Below are positions 9,502-20,377 of a stretch of 52,525 nt of DNA, piece by piece. The position numbers and the translations under genes were made by a program. This DNA is from an uncultured Clostridium sp. (GTDB lineage Bacteria > Bacillota > Clostridia > TANB77 > CAG-508), in contig CANSNA010000006.1 of NCBI GenBank assembly GCA_947648255.1, forward strand, positions 1 through 52,525. Direction: 5' to 3'. How positions within the stretch are numbered: the first letter of the stretch is position 1; each line of letters begins with the position of its first letter. Below the pieces are notes generated by a model. That model worked only from the letters and a program-made list of their open reading frames with translations. It ran no database searches and was not told the DNA's origin.

Positions 9502-9828
9502 ATGAAAAAAGTAAGAAACTTAAAGAAAATTTTAATAATGTTAGCTGTAGTGCTATTAATTTGTAGTGTATCTGTTATAAGTAGTGCAAATGGTAACCCA
9601 GAAGACTTAATAACACAAATACCTGAATTAAATCCAACACCAACACCTAATCCAACACCTACGCCAACTCCTTCACCAAAATTAACACCAACACCAAGTC
9701 CTACACAAGGAAATAACACATCATTACCAAAAACAGGAGTAAATGATACAGCAATGTGGGTATTAATAGGAGCTTGTGGATTAGCTGCAATTTATACTTA
9801 TAAAAAAGTTAGAGACTATAATGTTTAA
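9502..9828 (+). CDS. Small Pro/Thr-repeat LPKTG wall protein
   Basis: A 108-residue protein. ATG 9502 is chosen because AAAGGAG lies 7 bases upstream, whereas the in-frame ATG at 9466 has no ribosome site. It has a signal peptide (1-29, ending in SSANG), a short acidic head, a stalk of PTPTPNP-like repeats (about 43-70), then LPKTG, a membrane helix and a basic tail. The repeated stalk suggests a spacer or substrate for the convergent class D sortase immediately downstream. No ligand-binding domain is visible. Confidence 0.75.
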   Translation: MKKVRNLKKILIMLAVVLLICSVSVISSANGNPEDLITQIPELNPTPTPNPTPTPTPSPKLTPTPSPTQGNNTSLPKTGVNDTAMWVLIGACGLAAIYTYKKVRDYNV

Positions 9829-9846
9829 TTAAAATAAAGAAATATA

Positions 9847-9874
9847 GGGGAGAATAGATATACTATTTCTCCCC
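9847..9874. terminator. Bidirectional terminator between convergent genes
   Basis: GGGGAGAATAG (9847-9857) pairs with CTATTTCTCCCC (9863-9874) with one bulged base. The right arm overlaps the stop codon of the minus-strand sortase. Confidence 0.7.
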
Positions 9875-10563
9875 AGTGATTGTTTCTTTTGCTTTAACTA
9901 CATATCTGCTACTATCATTAACACTGTCACAAGTTATAAGAGTTAAAATTCTTAAATTATTTGTATTTTGATCTGTACAAGATAAATCAGTTTCTTTAGA
10001 TTTATAAGTCTTGTAAACTTCATAAATTACTGTTCTTCCGAATATTATCTTGAACTTCTATTAAATCACCAATTTCCAAGCTTGAAAGATTACTAAAAAA
10101 TGTACCATTTTTATAATTATGCCCTGCAATACAAAGATTTCCGTATTTCATTTGGCATGGGACCAAAAAAACGGCAAGTAGCTATTTTTAAACCATCTTT
10201 ACTAATATCTGAAAATATAGGATAAGAAATATTTAGTTTTTTAATATCTATGATTCCAATAACAGAGTTAGAACCATTTTCATAAAATTCTATAGTATTT
10301 CCTAAAGGAATAGCATTATAATCACTTGAATCTTCATAGATTTTTCTAATTCCGAAACTTTGAGCAATACTTTTCGAAAGTTTTTCTTTACTTAGTAATT
10401 CGTACCTAAAAAACATATAATATATTATAAGTAATAAGGAAATAATAAAAAGTATAAAGAATTGTATTTTTAAAAATCTTTTCTTTTTAGTATCCTTATT
10501 ACTAGGTTTTTTTCTACCAAAATTTTTAATATTAGAGTTTAGTGTGCATATAATTTGGTTCAT
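9863..10563 (-). CDS. Class D sortase with two CGG recoding sites
   Basis: Read on the minus strand with +1 steps at CCG 10141-10143 (ATA CGG A) and CCG 10038-10040 (ATT CGG A), the gene is 232 residues. The first step restores NEIGNLCIAGHN, where the catalytic histidine lies. The second leads to LITCDS (catalytic cysteine) and SSRYVVKA (arginine). Without recoding, the protein would stop before its active site. The N-terminus is basic with one membrane helix (about 31-50). Length matches class D sortases. It is convergent with the small LPKTG gene, its likely substrate. It is the only minus-strand gene that carries the sites. Confidence 0.87.
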
Positions 10564-10793
10564 ACATTAAATATCCTTTTCTTTAATATATATTTACTTA
10601 AATATTGTTTGCGATTATTGATAAAAAAATTCGTTTATGTTAAAATAATAAAAGGATTATTTTGCATAAAGCTTTAGCGTAAAGGAAAGAAGTTTTATGA
10701 TATAAAATTAAACAAAGGAGAAAAATTTGCGAAAAAATTTCGACAATAAATTTTAGCAAATTTAGAGCTTCGAATGAAAGGAAATGGTATAAA

Positions 10794-11249
10794 ATGAAGA
10801 ATTTAACAACTTATTTATTTGTAATATTTATGGCAATGTTTTGGGTATTTAGAATTATAGTTGCATTTTGCTTTAATCTAGGAATAGAATTTATTGCAGT
10901 ACCAACAGATTTAACATTTGAGATAGTTCTATTATTTTTAACATTTGTTTCAATGATCATGGTAATAAAAAGAAGCACATTAGGAGGAATAATATATCTA
11001 ATTGGAAATGGTCTATATTTTGGTACAAGCTTATACAATGGATTTACAGGAGAAGGGGCAATAAATTATAGTGATATGGCATTCTCATTTATAGGAATTA
11101 TATTACCTATATTAGTACTATTTGACCTATTACTAGACAGAAACAGAAAAGAGCACCCAGTAGATAAAAAAACAGACTGGTTTTACAAAAATAAAGACTT
11201 TGATAGACAGTATGACGAACGAGCAGATAGAAACCAATATAAATTTTAA
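10794..11249 (+). CDS. Four-helix membrane protein of unknown function
   Basis: A 151-residue protein with four hydrophobic segments (about 5-28, 37-56, 62-82 and 95-112) followed by a charged cytoplasmic tail (KKTDWFYKNKDFDRQYDERADRN). I recognise no family motif. The upstream gap 10564-10793 contains only AT-rich sequence and a GAAAGGAAAT ribosome site. It does not obviously belong to the sortase or the rbgA group. Confidence 0.6.
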   Translation: MKNLTTYLFVIFMAMFWVFRIIVAFCFNLGIEFIAVPTDLTFEIVLLFLTFVSMIMVIKRSTLGGIIYLIGNGLYFGTSLYNGFTGEGAINYSDMAFSFIGIILPILVLFDLLLDRNRKEHPVDKKTDWFYKNKDFDRQYDERADRNQYKF

Positions 11250-11337
11250 GAACTTTTCTGAATTTAATAAAACTGCTGACGCTTGTCTTACTAAGGCTTT
11301 AGAGAATTTATATAGATAAGATGGGAGAGAAAACACT

Positions 11338-11801
11338 ATGCAATTAACTAGAAGATTTATTATACAATCATTAGAGAATGTGGATGTTAATAATCCTGTT
11401 AGATATGAAAGAATTATATAAATGATAATTTAAGAATACAAAGTAAAAATAATGTGTTAGAAAAAGAAATTTTAGATAAAAATAATGTTATTATAGAAAA
11501 AATAAATATATCAGAAGAAGAGTTTAATAAATTAAAAAAACAGGCATATTCAAAAATTATAAGAGATAGTTATTTATATTTGGATGATAATAGAGTTTCT
11601 ATAAAAAAGTATTTAGATAAATATAAAGGATTAATCAGGGTGGAAGTAAAGTTTAATTCTATTGATGAGATGAATAATTATGAACCTGAAAATTGGATGG
11701 AAACAGAAATTATTAATTCTCCTTTAGCTTTTGATAAATATTTAAGTAAATTATCAGGGCAAGAATTTTTAGTAGAATTGAATAAATATATAAGGAAGTG
11801 A
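11338..11801 (+). pseudogene. CYTH-like protein with a frame break not at CGG
   Basis: ATG 11338 opens a frame (MQLTRRFIIQSLENVDVNN) that stops at TAA 11419. The continuation lies in the -1 frame: YINDNLRIQSK, then VLEKEILDKNNVIIEK, ending at TGA 11799-11801. Joined, it gives about 154 residues of alternating strands with many Glu, Lys and Arg, reminiscent of CYTH/triphosphate tunnel proteins. That assignment is weak. The break has no CGG and no long homopolymer, and its direction is opposite to the CGG class. It is either a real mutation or a sequence error. Confidence 0.45.
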
Positions 11802-11806
11802 TATAA

Positions 11807-12708
11807 GTGGATAATCGACAAAATTGGGCAAATATAAACTGGTACCCAGGGCATATGGCTAAGGCAAAAAGAGAAATAATTGAAGATATGAAAATTGTTG
11901 ACTTAGTTGTAGAAATACTAGATGCACGTATACCTAGATCTAGTCAAAACCCAGATATAAAAGAAATTGTTAAAAATAAAAAAAAGATAATTCTTTTAAA
12001 TAAATGTGATTTATCAGATGAGTTAGTAACTAAGAAATGGCAAAGTTATTTTAAAACACAAGGAATAGAAACAGTATTAATAAATGCAAATGATGGAAAG
12101 GGCATGAAGCAAGTAATAGATACTATTAATAATGTTATGAAAGAAGAAGTTGAAAAAGAAAGAGAAAGAGGAAGAATCAATAAAACAATAAGAGCTGCAG
12201 TTCTTGGAATACCCAATGTACGGAAAATCTTCTTTTATAAATAAAGTTTCAAAAAGAAATTCACTAAAGGCTTCAAATAAACCAGGAGTAACACTAAAAA
12301 AACAATGGATACGCTTAAGTGAAAACATAGAACTGCTAGATACACCAGGAGTTTTATGGCCTAAATTTCAAAACAATGAAGTTGCTCTAAATTTAGCATT
12401 TACAGGAACAATAAAAGAAGAAATATTAGACAAAGAAGATATAGCTTTTTATTTAGTAAAATATTTAATTAGTAATCATTTAGACAAACTATGTACAAAA
12501 TACAAATTAGATATAAATGAAATAAAAGGGAAAATCGAGAAGGAAAAAGATGAAAATGAGATAATTTTAAGCATAATAGAAGCATGTCGGAAAATCAAGA
12601 GGAACATATATGAGCGGAGGAAAAATAGATATGAAAAAAATATCAAATATATTACTTACAGACTTTAAAGAAGGGAAAATAGGCAAAATAACTTTAGAAA
12701 TGCCTTAG
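11807..12708 (+). CDS. rbgA: Ribosome biogenesis GTPase RbgA/YlqF
   Basis: 299 residues from GTG 11807, with +1 steps at 12221 (GTA CGG A) and 12588 (TGT CGG A). RbgA is a circularly permuted GTPase that matures the 50S subunit. N-terminal WYPGHMAKAKRE, the G4 motif LLNKCDL, then the G1 loop IPNVGKSSFINK, restored exactly by the first step (the zero frame would read NVRKI). G3 is LLDTPGVLWPK. The second step restores ACGKSRG and the family C-terminus (MSGGKIDM, GKIGKITLE). This essential protein makes pseudogenisation implausible. mrnC follows 8 bases later. Confidence 0.95.
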
Positions 12709-12716
12709 GAATAAAA

Positions 12717-13122
12717 ATGGAAGAACAAGAAAAAATAGTAAATGAAAGAGCTCCACTTACATGGGCATATATTGGAGACGCGGTGTTTGAACTATATATA
12801 AGAGAAAAATTAGTAGAAAACACAAAACTAAAACCACATAGACTGCATATAGAAACAGTAAAATATGTAAAAGCATCAGCACAGGCAGAAATTTTAAAAC
12901 AAATAAAAGAACATCTTACAGAAGAAGAACAAGAAATTGTAAGAAGAACAAGAAATACAAAAAATCATCATTTACCTAAAAATGCAAATATGATAGACTA
13001 TATGTATGCAACAGCCTTTGAAGGACTAATTGGATATTTGTATTTAAGTCGGAAAGCTAGAAAGATTAAAAGAAATTTTAAACTTTGCATCAAACGAATT
13101 AAATGAAAAATATAGTGATTAG
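12717..13122 (+). CDS. mrnC: Mini-ribonuclease III (23S rRNA maturation)
   Basis: 134 residues with one +1 step at 13050 (AGT CGG A), which changes the tail to YLSGKLERLKEILNFA. Mini-III is an RNase III catalytic domain without the RNA-binding domain, and it trims 23S rRNA precursors. Visible marks are LTWAYIGDAVFELYIRE (with the catalytic aspartate of GDAVFE), the long helices around YVKASAQA and ATAFEGLIGYLYL (with the second acidic site). Its position behind rbgA makes a ribosome-maturation operon together with lepA. Confidence 0.92.
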
Positions 13123-13135
13123 GTATTTATATAAA

Positions 13136-13164
13136 TTGAAAACAACCCAAAACTATGATATAAT
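13136..13164 (+). promoter_or_regulatory. Strong sigma-A promoter for lepA
   Basis: TTGAAA (13136-13141), a 17-base spacer, and TATAAT (13159-13164) with an extended TG at 13156-13157. The leader to ATG 13205 is about 35 bases and contains GAAAGGAA. Confidence 0.75.
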
Positions 13165-13204
13165 TTGAAACATAAAAATATTATAGCTTTAGAAAGGAAT
13201 AAAC

Positions 13205-15020
13205 ATGTCTACAAAACAAGACTATATTAGAAATTTTAGTATAATAGCACATATAGACCATGGAAAATCTACACTTGCAGATAGGCTAATAGAAATGACG
13301 GGTGTATTATCTGAAAGAGAAATGGAATCTCAGGTTTTAGACAATATGGAATTGGAAAAAGAAAGAGGAATAACAATAAAATCTCAAGCAGTAAGAATGA
13401 AATATAAAGCAAAAGATGGAAACGAATACACATTAAATCTAATAGATACACCTGGACATGTAGATTTTAATTATGAAGTTTCAAGGAGCCTAGCTGCCTG
13501 CGATGGAGCAATTTTAGTAGTAGATGCATCTCAAGGAGTAGAAGCCCAAACTCTTGCAAATGTCTACTTAGCATTAGACAATGATTTAGAAATTTTGCCA
13601 GTAATTAATAAAGTAGATCTTCCAAATGCAAGAGTAGAAGAAGTAAAGAAGGAAATAGAAGATATAATTGGCTTAGATACAAGTGAAGCTCCGTGCATTT
13701 CTGCAAAATCAGGGTTAAATGTAGAAGAAGTACTAGAGCAAATAGTAACAAAAATTCCCGCACCAACAGGAGATGAAACATTACCTACGAAAGCTCTAAT
13801 ATTTGATTCATATTATGATAACTATAAAGGTGCAATAGCACATGTAAGGGTCGTAGATGGCGAAATCAAAGTACGGAAATGAAATACTACTTATGGTAGC
13901 AAATAAAGTATTTACAGTAACAGAAGTACGGATGTTTTGAACCACGGAACATATATCCCCTGTGATAAAATAACAGCAGGAGAAGTTCGGATATATTGCA
14001 GCAAGCATTAAAAATCTTGAAGACATACATGTGGGAGACACAATAACACTAAATCAAAATCCAGCAAAAGAAAGCTTACCTGGATATAAAAAAGTGAACC
14101 CTATGGTATATTGTGGGCTTTACCCAATGGATGGAAGTGACTACGAATTCCTAAAAGTAGCACTAGAAAAACTAAAATTAAATGATGCAGCACTAGAATA
14201 TGAAGCAGAGACATCAGTAGCATTGGGGTTTGGATTTAGATGTGGATTTTTAGGACTCTTGCACCTAGAGATAATAGAAGAAAGATTAGACAGAGAATTT
14301 GACTTAAGTCTAATTACAACTTCTCCATCAGTTATATACAAAGTACATAAAACAAATGAAGAAGTAATAGAACTATATAATCCTACAGACTTGCCAGTGC
14401 CACAAGAAATCTCATATATAGAAGAACCAATAGTAAATGCAGAGATACTAACTCCAAAAGAATATGTAGGAGGAATAATGGAAATATGTCAAAATAGACG
14501 TGGAATTTATATAGATATGAAATACTTAGATGCAAATAGAGTTACACTATGCTACGAACTACCACTAAATGAAATAATATATGACTTTTTTGATATATTA
14601 AAATCAAAAACCAAAGGATATGCATCCTTTGACTATGAATTCAAAGAATATAGAAGATCAGACCTTGTAAAATTAGACATATTAGTAAATAATGAAACAG
14701 TAGATGCATTATCTTTTATAGTGCATAAAGATAGTAGCTACACAAGAGGCAGAAAAATGGTAGAAAAGTTAAAAACAGCAATACCAAGACAACTATTTGC
14801 TATTCCACTCCAAGCAGCCTGTGGGGGTAAAATAATTGCAAGAGAAACTATATCAGCAATGAGAAAAGATGTACTAGCAAAATGCTATGGAGGAGACATA
14901 TCAAGGAAGAAAAAACTATTAGAAAAACAAAAAAAAGGTAAAAAGAAAATGCGTCAAATAGGAAATGTAGAAATGCCACAAGAAGCCTTCTTAAGCGTAT
15001 TAAAGCTAGACGAAGAATAA
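13205..15020 (+). CDS. lepA: Elongation factor 4 (LepA)
   Basis: 603 residues with four +1 steps at 13874, 13929, 13945 and 13988, all within 115 bases. LepA is a translational GTPase. The G1 loop ([14 protein letters not shown]), DTPGHVDF and NKVDLPNA are in the first frame. The four sites lie in domain II and restore, in order, EIKVGNEI, TEVGCFEPGTYIPC and [13 protein letters not shown]. After them comes VGDTITL, the EF-G-like C-terminal part and the LepA tail with [15 protein letters not shown]. Each single site is needed: skipping any one gives an early stop. This dense group is one of the best proofs of the CGG rule. Confidence 0.96.
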
Positions 15021-15051
15021 GGAAAAATGTTCACAAGAAAGGAAACATATT

Positions 15052-16685
15052 ATGATAATAACCTGCAAACAAAAACAATTCCAACTAAACCAAGGCGAAA
15101 CTTTAAAAGAAGCTTTAAAAGAAGAAATAAATGACAATATAATAACTTGTAATTTTAACAATGAAATAAAAAGCTTAAACTACAAACCAAAAACAGACGG
15201 AAAAGTAGAGCTGCTAGACTACACATCAACAGAAGGAAAAAGAGTTTATGTAAGAGGAATAATGTATATAATGGCAATGGCAATAGATGAAATTTACAAA
15301 AATTCTCAACTTACAATAAATTACCAATTAGACAATTCTATGTTTTGCACATTTGAAAAACAAGAGATAACAGAAGAATTGCTAGAGAAAATAAAAAAAA
15401 GAATGCAAGAAATAATAAAAGAAGATATTCCAATTGTAAAAGTTACAATGACAAAAGAAGAAGCAAAAGCATTTTATGAAAAAGAACAAAGTTTAAGAGG
15501 AAAATTGCAAATAAACACAGAAACAAAAGAAGAAATTTCTTTATACTATTGTAAAGAATATTATAATTATTTTTATGGAGTAATGCCAATATCAACAGGA
15601 TATATGAAAGTATTTGATTTGGTAAAATATGGGAAGGGCTTTTTACTCAGATATCCAAGCAAAAAAAATCCAAAACAATTAACAGAATTTAAAGAAAATA
15701 AAAAACTATCATTAATACTTGATGAATATGAAGAAATACATGAAATTTTAAAATTAAACACAATATATAGATTAAATAAAAGTGTAGAAGGGGATAATGG
15801 AAAAGAGACAATACTTTTATCAGAAGGTCTACATGAAAAGAAAATATCAGATATTGCAGACCAAGTAGCAAATAGAAAAGGCTCAAAAATGATTTTAATT
15901 GCAGGACCATCTTCTTCTGGTAAAACAACCTTTGCAAAAAGACTTGGAATACAGCTAAGATTAAATGGAATACAGCCTAAAACATTATCAGTAGATAACT
16001 ACTTTGTAGAAAGAGAACAAAATCCAGTAGATGAAAATGGAGAATATGACTTTGAATGTATAGAAGCAGTAGACTTAAAACTGTTTAATGAACATATATT
16101 AAGGCTACTTGCAGGAGAAGAAGTAGAACTTCCAACATTTGATTTTGCTACACGGACACAAAAAATTTGAACGGAAACAAAATGAAACTAGAGGAAAATG
16201 AAGTACTTGTAGTTGAAGGAATTCATTGCTTAAATAACAGATTAACAGATGCAATTCCACAAGATAAAAAATTTAAAATATATATTAGTGCACTAACAGT
16301 GTTAAATATTGATTATTACAACAGAATTTCAACAACAGATACAAGAATAATAAGAAGAATAGTAAGAGATTATAGATATAGAAATTACTCAGCAAAAGAA
16401 ACACTACAAAGGTGGAAATCAGTAACAAATGGAGAAAAGAAATATATATATCCATATCAAGAAGAAGCGGATGTAATGTTTAATACATCAATAGTATATG
16501 AACTAGGAGTTTTAAGGGAGTATGCACTTCCACTTCTTATGGAAATAAAACAAGAAGATGCAGAATATGCAGAAGCCAAAAGGCTTATAACACTTTTAAG
16601 TTACTTTAAGCCAATAGGAATAGAATATATACCAGAAAGTTCAATATTACGTGAATTTATTGGTGGAAGCATATTTACGTATTAA
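15052..16685 (+). CDS. Uridine kinase-like nucleoside kinase with TGS-like N-terminus
   Basis: 543 residues with +1 steps at 16153 (ACA CGG A) and 16172 (GAA CGG A). The N-terminus (about 1-60) resembles a TGS/ubiquitin-like domain as in threonyl-tRNA synthetase. The kinase domain has a P-loop AGPSSSGKTTFAKRL (about residue 285) and SVDNYFVER. The sites restore FATGHKKFEGNKMKL, which joins the PTFDFATG motif to VLVVEGIHCLN. Proteins of this layout are annotated as phosphoribulokinase/uridine kinase family nucleoside kinases. It sits between lepA and an RNHCP gene on the same strand, with short gaps. Confidence 0.88.
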
Positions 16686-16714
16686 ACTATAATAGTCAAT
16701 TAGGAGAAATAAAC

Positions 16715-17032
16715 ATGGGAGCAAAATTTACTAAGATAGATGAAGAATTTGTATGTGAAAATTGCGGAGAAAATGTAGAACCACTTGGATATTCATGTAG
16801 AAACCACTGCCCATATTGCTTACATTCAAAACATGTAGATATAAATCCAGGAGACCGTGAAGAAACATGCAAAGGAGTTCTAGAACCAGTAGATATAGAT
16901 ATAAATTCTAAAAAAGGTTATGTAATAGTTTTTAAATGCAAAAAATGTGGCAAAATCAAAAGAAATAAAATGGCAGAAGATGATAATATGGAACTTGCTT
17001 ATGAAATTATAAAAAATAAACTTAAAGAGTAA
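16715..17032 (+). CDS. RNHCP-domain zinc-ribbon protein
   Basis: A 105-residue protein with three CxxC pairs (CENC, CPYC, CKKC) and the signature CRNHCPYCLHSKHVD that names the RNHCP family. Cysteine pairs suggest bound zinc. The family function is not established. A hydrophilic composition and no signal peptide indicate a cytoplasmic protein. The ribosome site TAGGAGAAA precedes ATG 16715. It has no in-frame CGG. The TGC GGA near 16765 is out of phase and is read normally, a useful control. Confidence 0.85.
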   Translation: MGAKFTKIDEEFVCENCGENVEPLGYSCRNHCPYCLHSKHVDINPGDREETCKGVLEPVDIDINSKKGYVIVFKCKKCGKIKRNKMAEDDNMELAYEIIKNKLKE

Positions 17033-17054
17033 ATAAAATTTTTAAGGAGGGAAA

Positions 17055-18668
17055 ATGAAAAAAGGTAAGGTAAAATACATATTTGTAATAATCACTATTC
17101 GGAATAATTGTATTTGGAATATTCTATTTTTATAGTAAAGAAGAAAAAAAAGAAGAAAATGTAATAGATATAAAAGAAGAAAAAGTTTCAAATATACCTT
17201 CTAATCTAAGACTTGGAATTTCAGACTTAGATAGTTTAAACCCTCTAATTTCGAAAAACCAAAATATACAAAATATAGGTAAATTAATTTATGAACCATT
17301 ATTTAATGTAACAGAAAACTTTAAATTAGAGAATTCACTCGGAGTAGAATTTTCAAAAGCAGATAGTAAAACATATTTCGTAAAGCTTAGAGAAAACGTA
17401 AAGTGGCAAAATGGTGGAGATTTTACAGCAAAAGATGTAAAATATACAATAGAAAAAATAAAGCAATTAGGAGAGGCATCTATATATAATAGTAATGTAT
17501 CAAATATTGAAAATATTGAAATTTTAAATACAAATTTACTTAAAATATATTTATATGAAGAAAAACCTCTTTTTGAATATAATTTAACATTTCCAATAAT
17601 TTCAGCAGAATTTTTTGGAGAAGATGATATAACAAATACAGAAAAAAATAATGTACCAATGGGAACAGGTAAATATAAACTTAGTACAATAGACCTAAAT
17701 ATGCAAATGGAATTAAAAGCAAATGAAAACTGGTGGAAACATGAAGAAGAAAATCTAAGAATAGACACAATAAATATTAGAATATATAAAACAATTGCAG
17801 AATTATATAATGCATATAAACTTGGACGGAATAGATATGATTACGACTAACATGACAAATATTGAAGACAATATTGGGCTTGTAGGGTCAAATATAATAG
17901 CAAGTGTAGGAAGAAATTATGATTATTTATCATTAAATGTAAAAAGTAATACTTTAAAATATAAAGAAGTAAGACAAGCCATAAGTTATGGAATTAATAA
18001 AGAAGAAATTATAAATACAGTATATGGTAGCAAGTATTTTGTGCGGAGATCATCCACTAGCATATGGAAGCTATTTATATGATAAAAATATGTCTGGCAA
18101 TCAATATAGCATAGATAGGGCAAAACAGACACTTAAAGATTCTGGGTGGAATTTTACAAATGGAGTCTGGCAAAAAAAAGAAGGATATAATACAATCCGA
18201 TTAAGAATAAATTTACTTGTACAAGCCTCAAACGAAAATCGAGTAAAAGTTTCAGAAATTATAAAGAAAAATCTAGAAGAATGTGGAATTCCTGTTACAA
18301 TAAATCAAACAAAAGATTGGAATTATGAAAATAGTATAAAAAATAGAAACTATGATATATTAATTTCCCGGAGTAACAGTTCGGATTAAGTCCTGATCTT
18401 ACAAGATATTTTGGAGAAGGTAACCTTGCAAATTATGAAAATAATGAGGCGATACGGAATTTTAAATGAAATATATAGTATAACAGATGAAAAAACTTTA
18501 AAAGTAAAATATGAAAGATTACAACAAATATATGAAGAAGATAGACCATATATTGGATTATATTTTAGTAGAATTACTACAGTATCAAGTAAAAGTGTAT
18601 CTCTTTCAGGAAAAACTAACTGGTTTAATGTATTTTTAGACATCACAAATTGGCACAGAAGAAGCTAA
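17055..18668 (+). CDS. Family 5 (peptide/oligopeptide) extracellular solute-binding protein
   Basis: 535 residues with six +1 steps at 17100, 17827, 18044, 18369, 18382 and 18455. An N-terminal membrane segment (about 8-27) includes the first site (ITIGIIVFG). No lipobox cysteine is evident, so it may be anchored by this helix. SBP family 5 marks: DLDSLNPL, LIYEPLF, WQNGGDFTAKDVKYTIE, then GTGKYKL. A hinge region is restored as KLGGIDMITT, FVGDHPLAYGS and LISGVTVGLSPDL. Transporter permeases are absent from the neighbourhood. recA follows after a promoter. Six sites in one gene make a pseudogene explanation possible in isolation, but every one obeys the same in-phase rule. Confidence 0.86.
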
Positions 18669-18734
18669 AAACATAGATAGAATAAAGAGTACACAAGCTC
18701 AAAAAAAAGAAAATAAAAAAATTAAAAAAAACAC

Positions 18735-18788
18735 TTGACCAAAAGAAATAATAAGTATATAATAATGACAAATAGCAAACGTATGTTT
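18735..18788 (+). promoter_or_regulatory. recA promoter with a LexA-like (SOS) box
   Basis: TTGACC (18735-18740) and TATAAT (18758-18763) are 17 bases apart. AAACGTATGTTT at 18777-18788 resembles the Gram-positive LexA site (GAAC-N4-GTTC) with outer G-to-A changes. The same AAAC-N4-GTTT form occurs in the dinB promoter. Confidence 0.6.
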
Positions 18789-18808
18789 AATTTATAGGAG
18801 GAATAAAA

Positions 18809-19882
18809 ATGGCAAAAGAAAATAATGAAAAAAGACAAGCACTAGAAATGGCAATGGGACAAATTGAAAAACAATTTGGAAAAGGTTCAGTTATGAAACT
18901 TGGAGAATATAAAGCTATGGAAATAGAAGCCATCCCAACAGGAGCTTTAAGCCTAGATATGGCACTAGGAATAGGAGGAGTTCCAAGAGGAAGAATAATA
19001 GAAATATATGGACCAGAAAGCTCTGGTAAAACAACACTTGCACTTCATATAATTGCAGAAGCTCAAAAACAAAATGGAGAAGTAGCATTTATAGATGCAG
19101 AGCATGCACTAGATCCAGTATATGCTAAAAATCTTGGAGTAAATATAAATGATCTTATAGTATCACAGCCAGATACAGGAGAACAAGCACTTGAAATTGC
19201 GGAATCATTAATCAGAAGTGGAGCATTAGATGTAATAGTTGTAGACTCTGTTGCAGCATTGGTTCCAAAAGCAGAAATAGATGGAGAAATGGGAGATTCT
19301 CACATGGGGCTTCAAGCTAGACTTATGTCACAAGCATTAAGAAAACTTGCAGGAGCTATAAATAAATCAAAAACAGTACTTATATTTATAAATCAATTAA
19401 GAGAAAAAATAGGAGTAATGTTTGGAAATCCAGAAACAACAACAGGAGGTAGAGCACTTAAATTTTATGCATCAGTTAGAATGGATATAAGAAAAATAGA
19501 AAATATAAAACAAGATGGAGATATAATAGGAACTAGAACTAGAGTAAAAATAGTGAAAAATAAAGTGGCTCCGCCATTTAGAGAAGCAGAATTTGACATT
19601 TTATATGGAAAAGGAATCTCAAAAGAAGGAAATATATTAGATATAGCAGTAAGCTTAGATATAATAGTAAAAAGTGGTTCATGGTTTAGCTATAATGGAG
19701 AAAGAATAGGTCAAGGAAGAGAAAATGTAAAAAAATATCTACTTGATAACCCAGAAATACTTGCAGATGTTGAGAAAAAGGTTAGAGCAAATATGGAACA
19801 GGCTTTTGAAAATTCATTAAATGAAGAAATACCAGAAGATGAAGAAGCAGAAGGAAGCGAATTTGAAGAAGCAGAAGAATAG
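18809..19882 (+). CDS. recA: Recombinase RecA
   Basis: 357 residues, full length. It performs strand exchange and co-activates LexA cleavage. The Walker A loop is [13 protein letters not shown], Walker B is [14 protein letters not shown], and the L2 region contains [22 protein letters not shown]. It has an acidic C-terminal tail ([19 protein letters not shown]). It is glycine-rich but has no in-frame CGG; GCG GAA at 19199-19204 is out of phase and read normally. Absence of recoding in a strongly expressed gene is notable. Ribosome site AGGAGG. recX follows by 12 bases. Confidence 0.98.
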   Translation: MAKENNEKRQALEMAMGQIEKQFGKGSVMKLGEYKAMEIEAIPTGALSLDMALGIGGVPRGRIIEIYGPESSGKTTLALHIIAEAQKQNGEVAFIDAEHALDPVYAKNLGVNINDLIVSQPDTGEQALEIAESLIRSGALDVIVVDSVAALVPKAEIDGEMGDSHMGLQARLMSQALRKLAGAINKSKTVLIFINQLREKIGVMFGNPETTTGGRALKFYASVRMDIRKIENIKQDGDIIGTRTRVKIVKNKVAPPFREAEFDILYGKGISKEGNILDIAVSLDIIVKSGSWFSYNGERIGQGRENVKKYLLDNPEILADVEKKVRANMEQAFENSLNEEIPEDEEAEGSEFEEAEE

Positions 19883-19894
19883 TGGAGGGAAAAT

Positions 19895-20344
19895 ATGAAC
19901 TATACTCCAGAAGAGTTTGATGAAAAAAAGACTAAAGTAATGAAATATATTCTATACAAAAAAAGAACAGAAAGTGAAGTAAGAAAAAAATTCTGTCATG
20001 ATATGGATGAAGATATGTTAGAAGATATAATCGAATATGTCAAAGAAGCGGGATATATAAACGATCAAGAATACTTACAAAAACTAATTAAAGAATATAT
20101 GGCATTAAAATCAATGTCTATTCGAGAAATAAAAAACAAAGTATATGGAAAAGGTATTTATGCAGATCAAATAGAAGATTACATAAGTGAAAATAGAGAA
20201 ACACTTGAAGAATATGAATTAAATTCAGCCAAAAAACTTGCCGAAAAAAAATGTGGAGCAGAGCCTGAAAAATTGAAAGCATATTTAATTAACAAAGGTT
20301 TTGATACAGATACAGTAAATAAAGTACTAAATGAAGAGGAATAG
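19895..20344 (+). CDS. recX: Regulatory protein RecX
   Basis: 149 residues of three-helix repeats typical of RecX: YILYKKRTESEVRKKF, DIIEYVKEAGYINDQEY and AYLINKGFDTDTVNKVL. RecX binds the RecA filament and limits its activity. Its place directly after recA is the common arrangement and implies joint SOS control. Ribosome site TGGAGGG. No CGG codon. Confidence 0.93.
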   Translation: MNYTPEEFDEKKTKVMKYILYKKRTESEVRKKFCHDMDEDMLEDIIEYVKEAGYINDQEYLQKLIKEYMALKSMSIREIKNKVYGKGIYADQIEDYISENRETLEEYELNSAKKLAEKKCGAEPEKLKAYLINKGFDTDTVNKVLNEEE

Positions 20345-20377
20345 GTTTGAAGATATTTTCAAACTAAAGGAGGAACA

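Noticed and set aside
9600..9720. CCAACACCAACACCT-type tandem repeat as a CRISPR-like array
   Set aside because: It encodes an in-frame Pro-Thr stalk of a surface protein, and the units are only 6 to 12 bases with no spacers.
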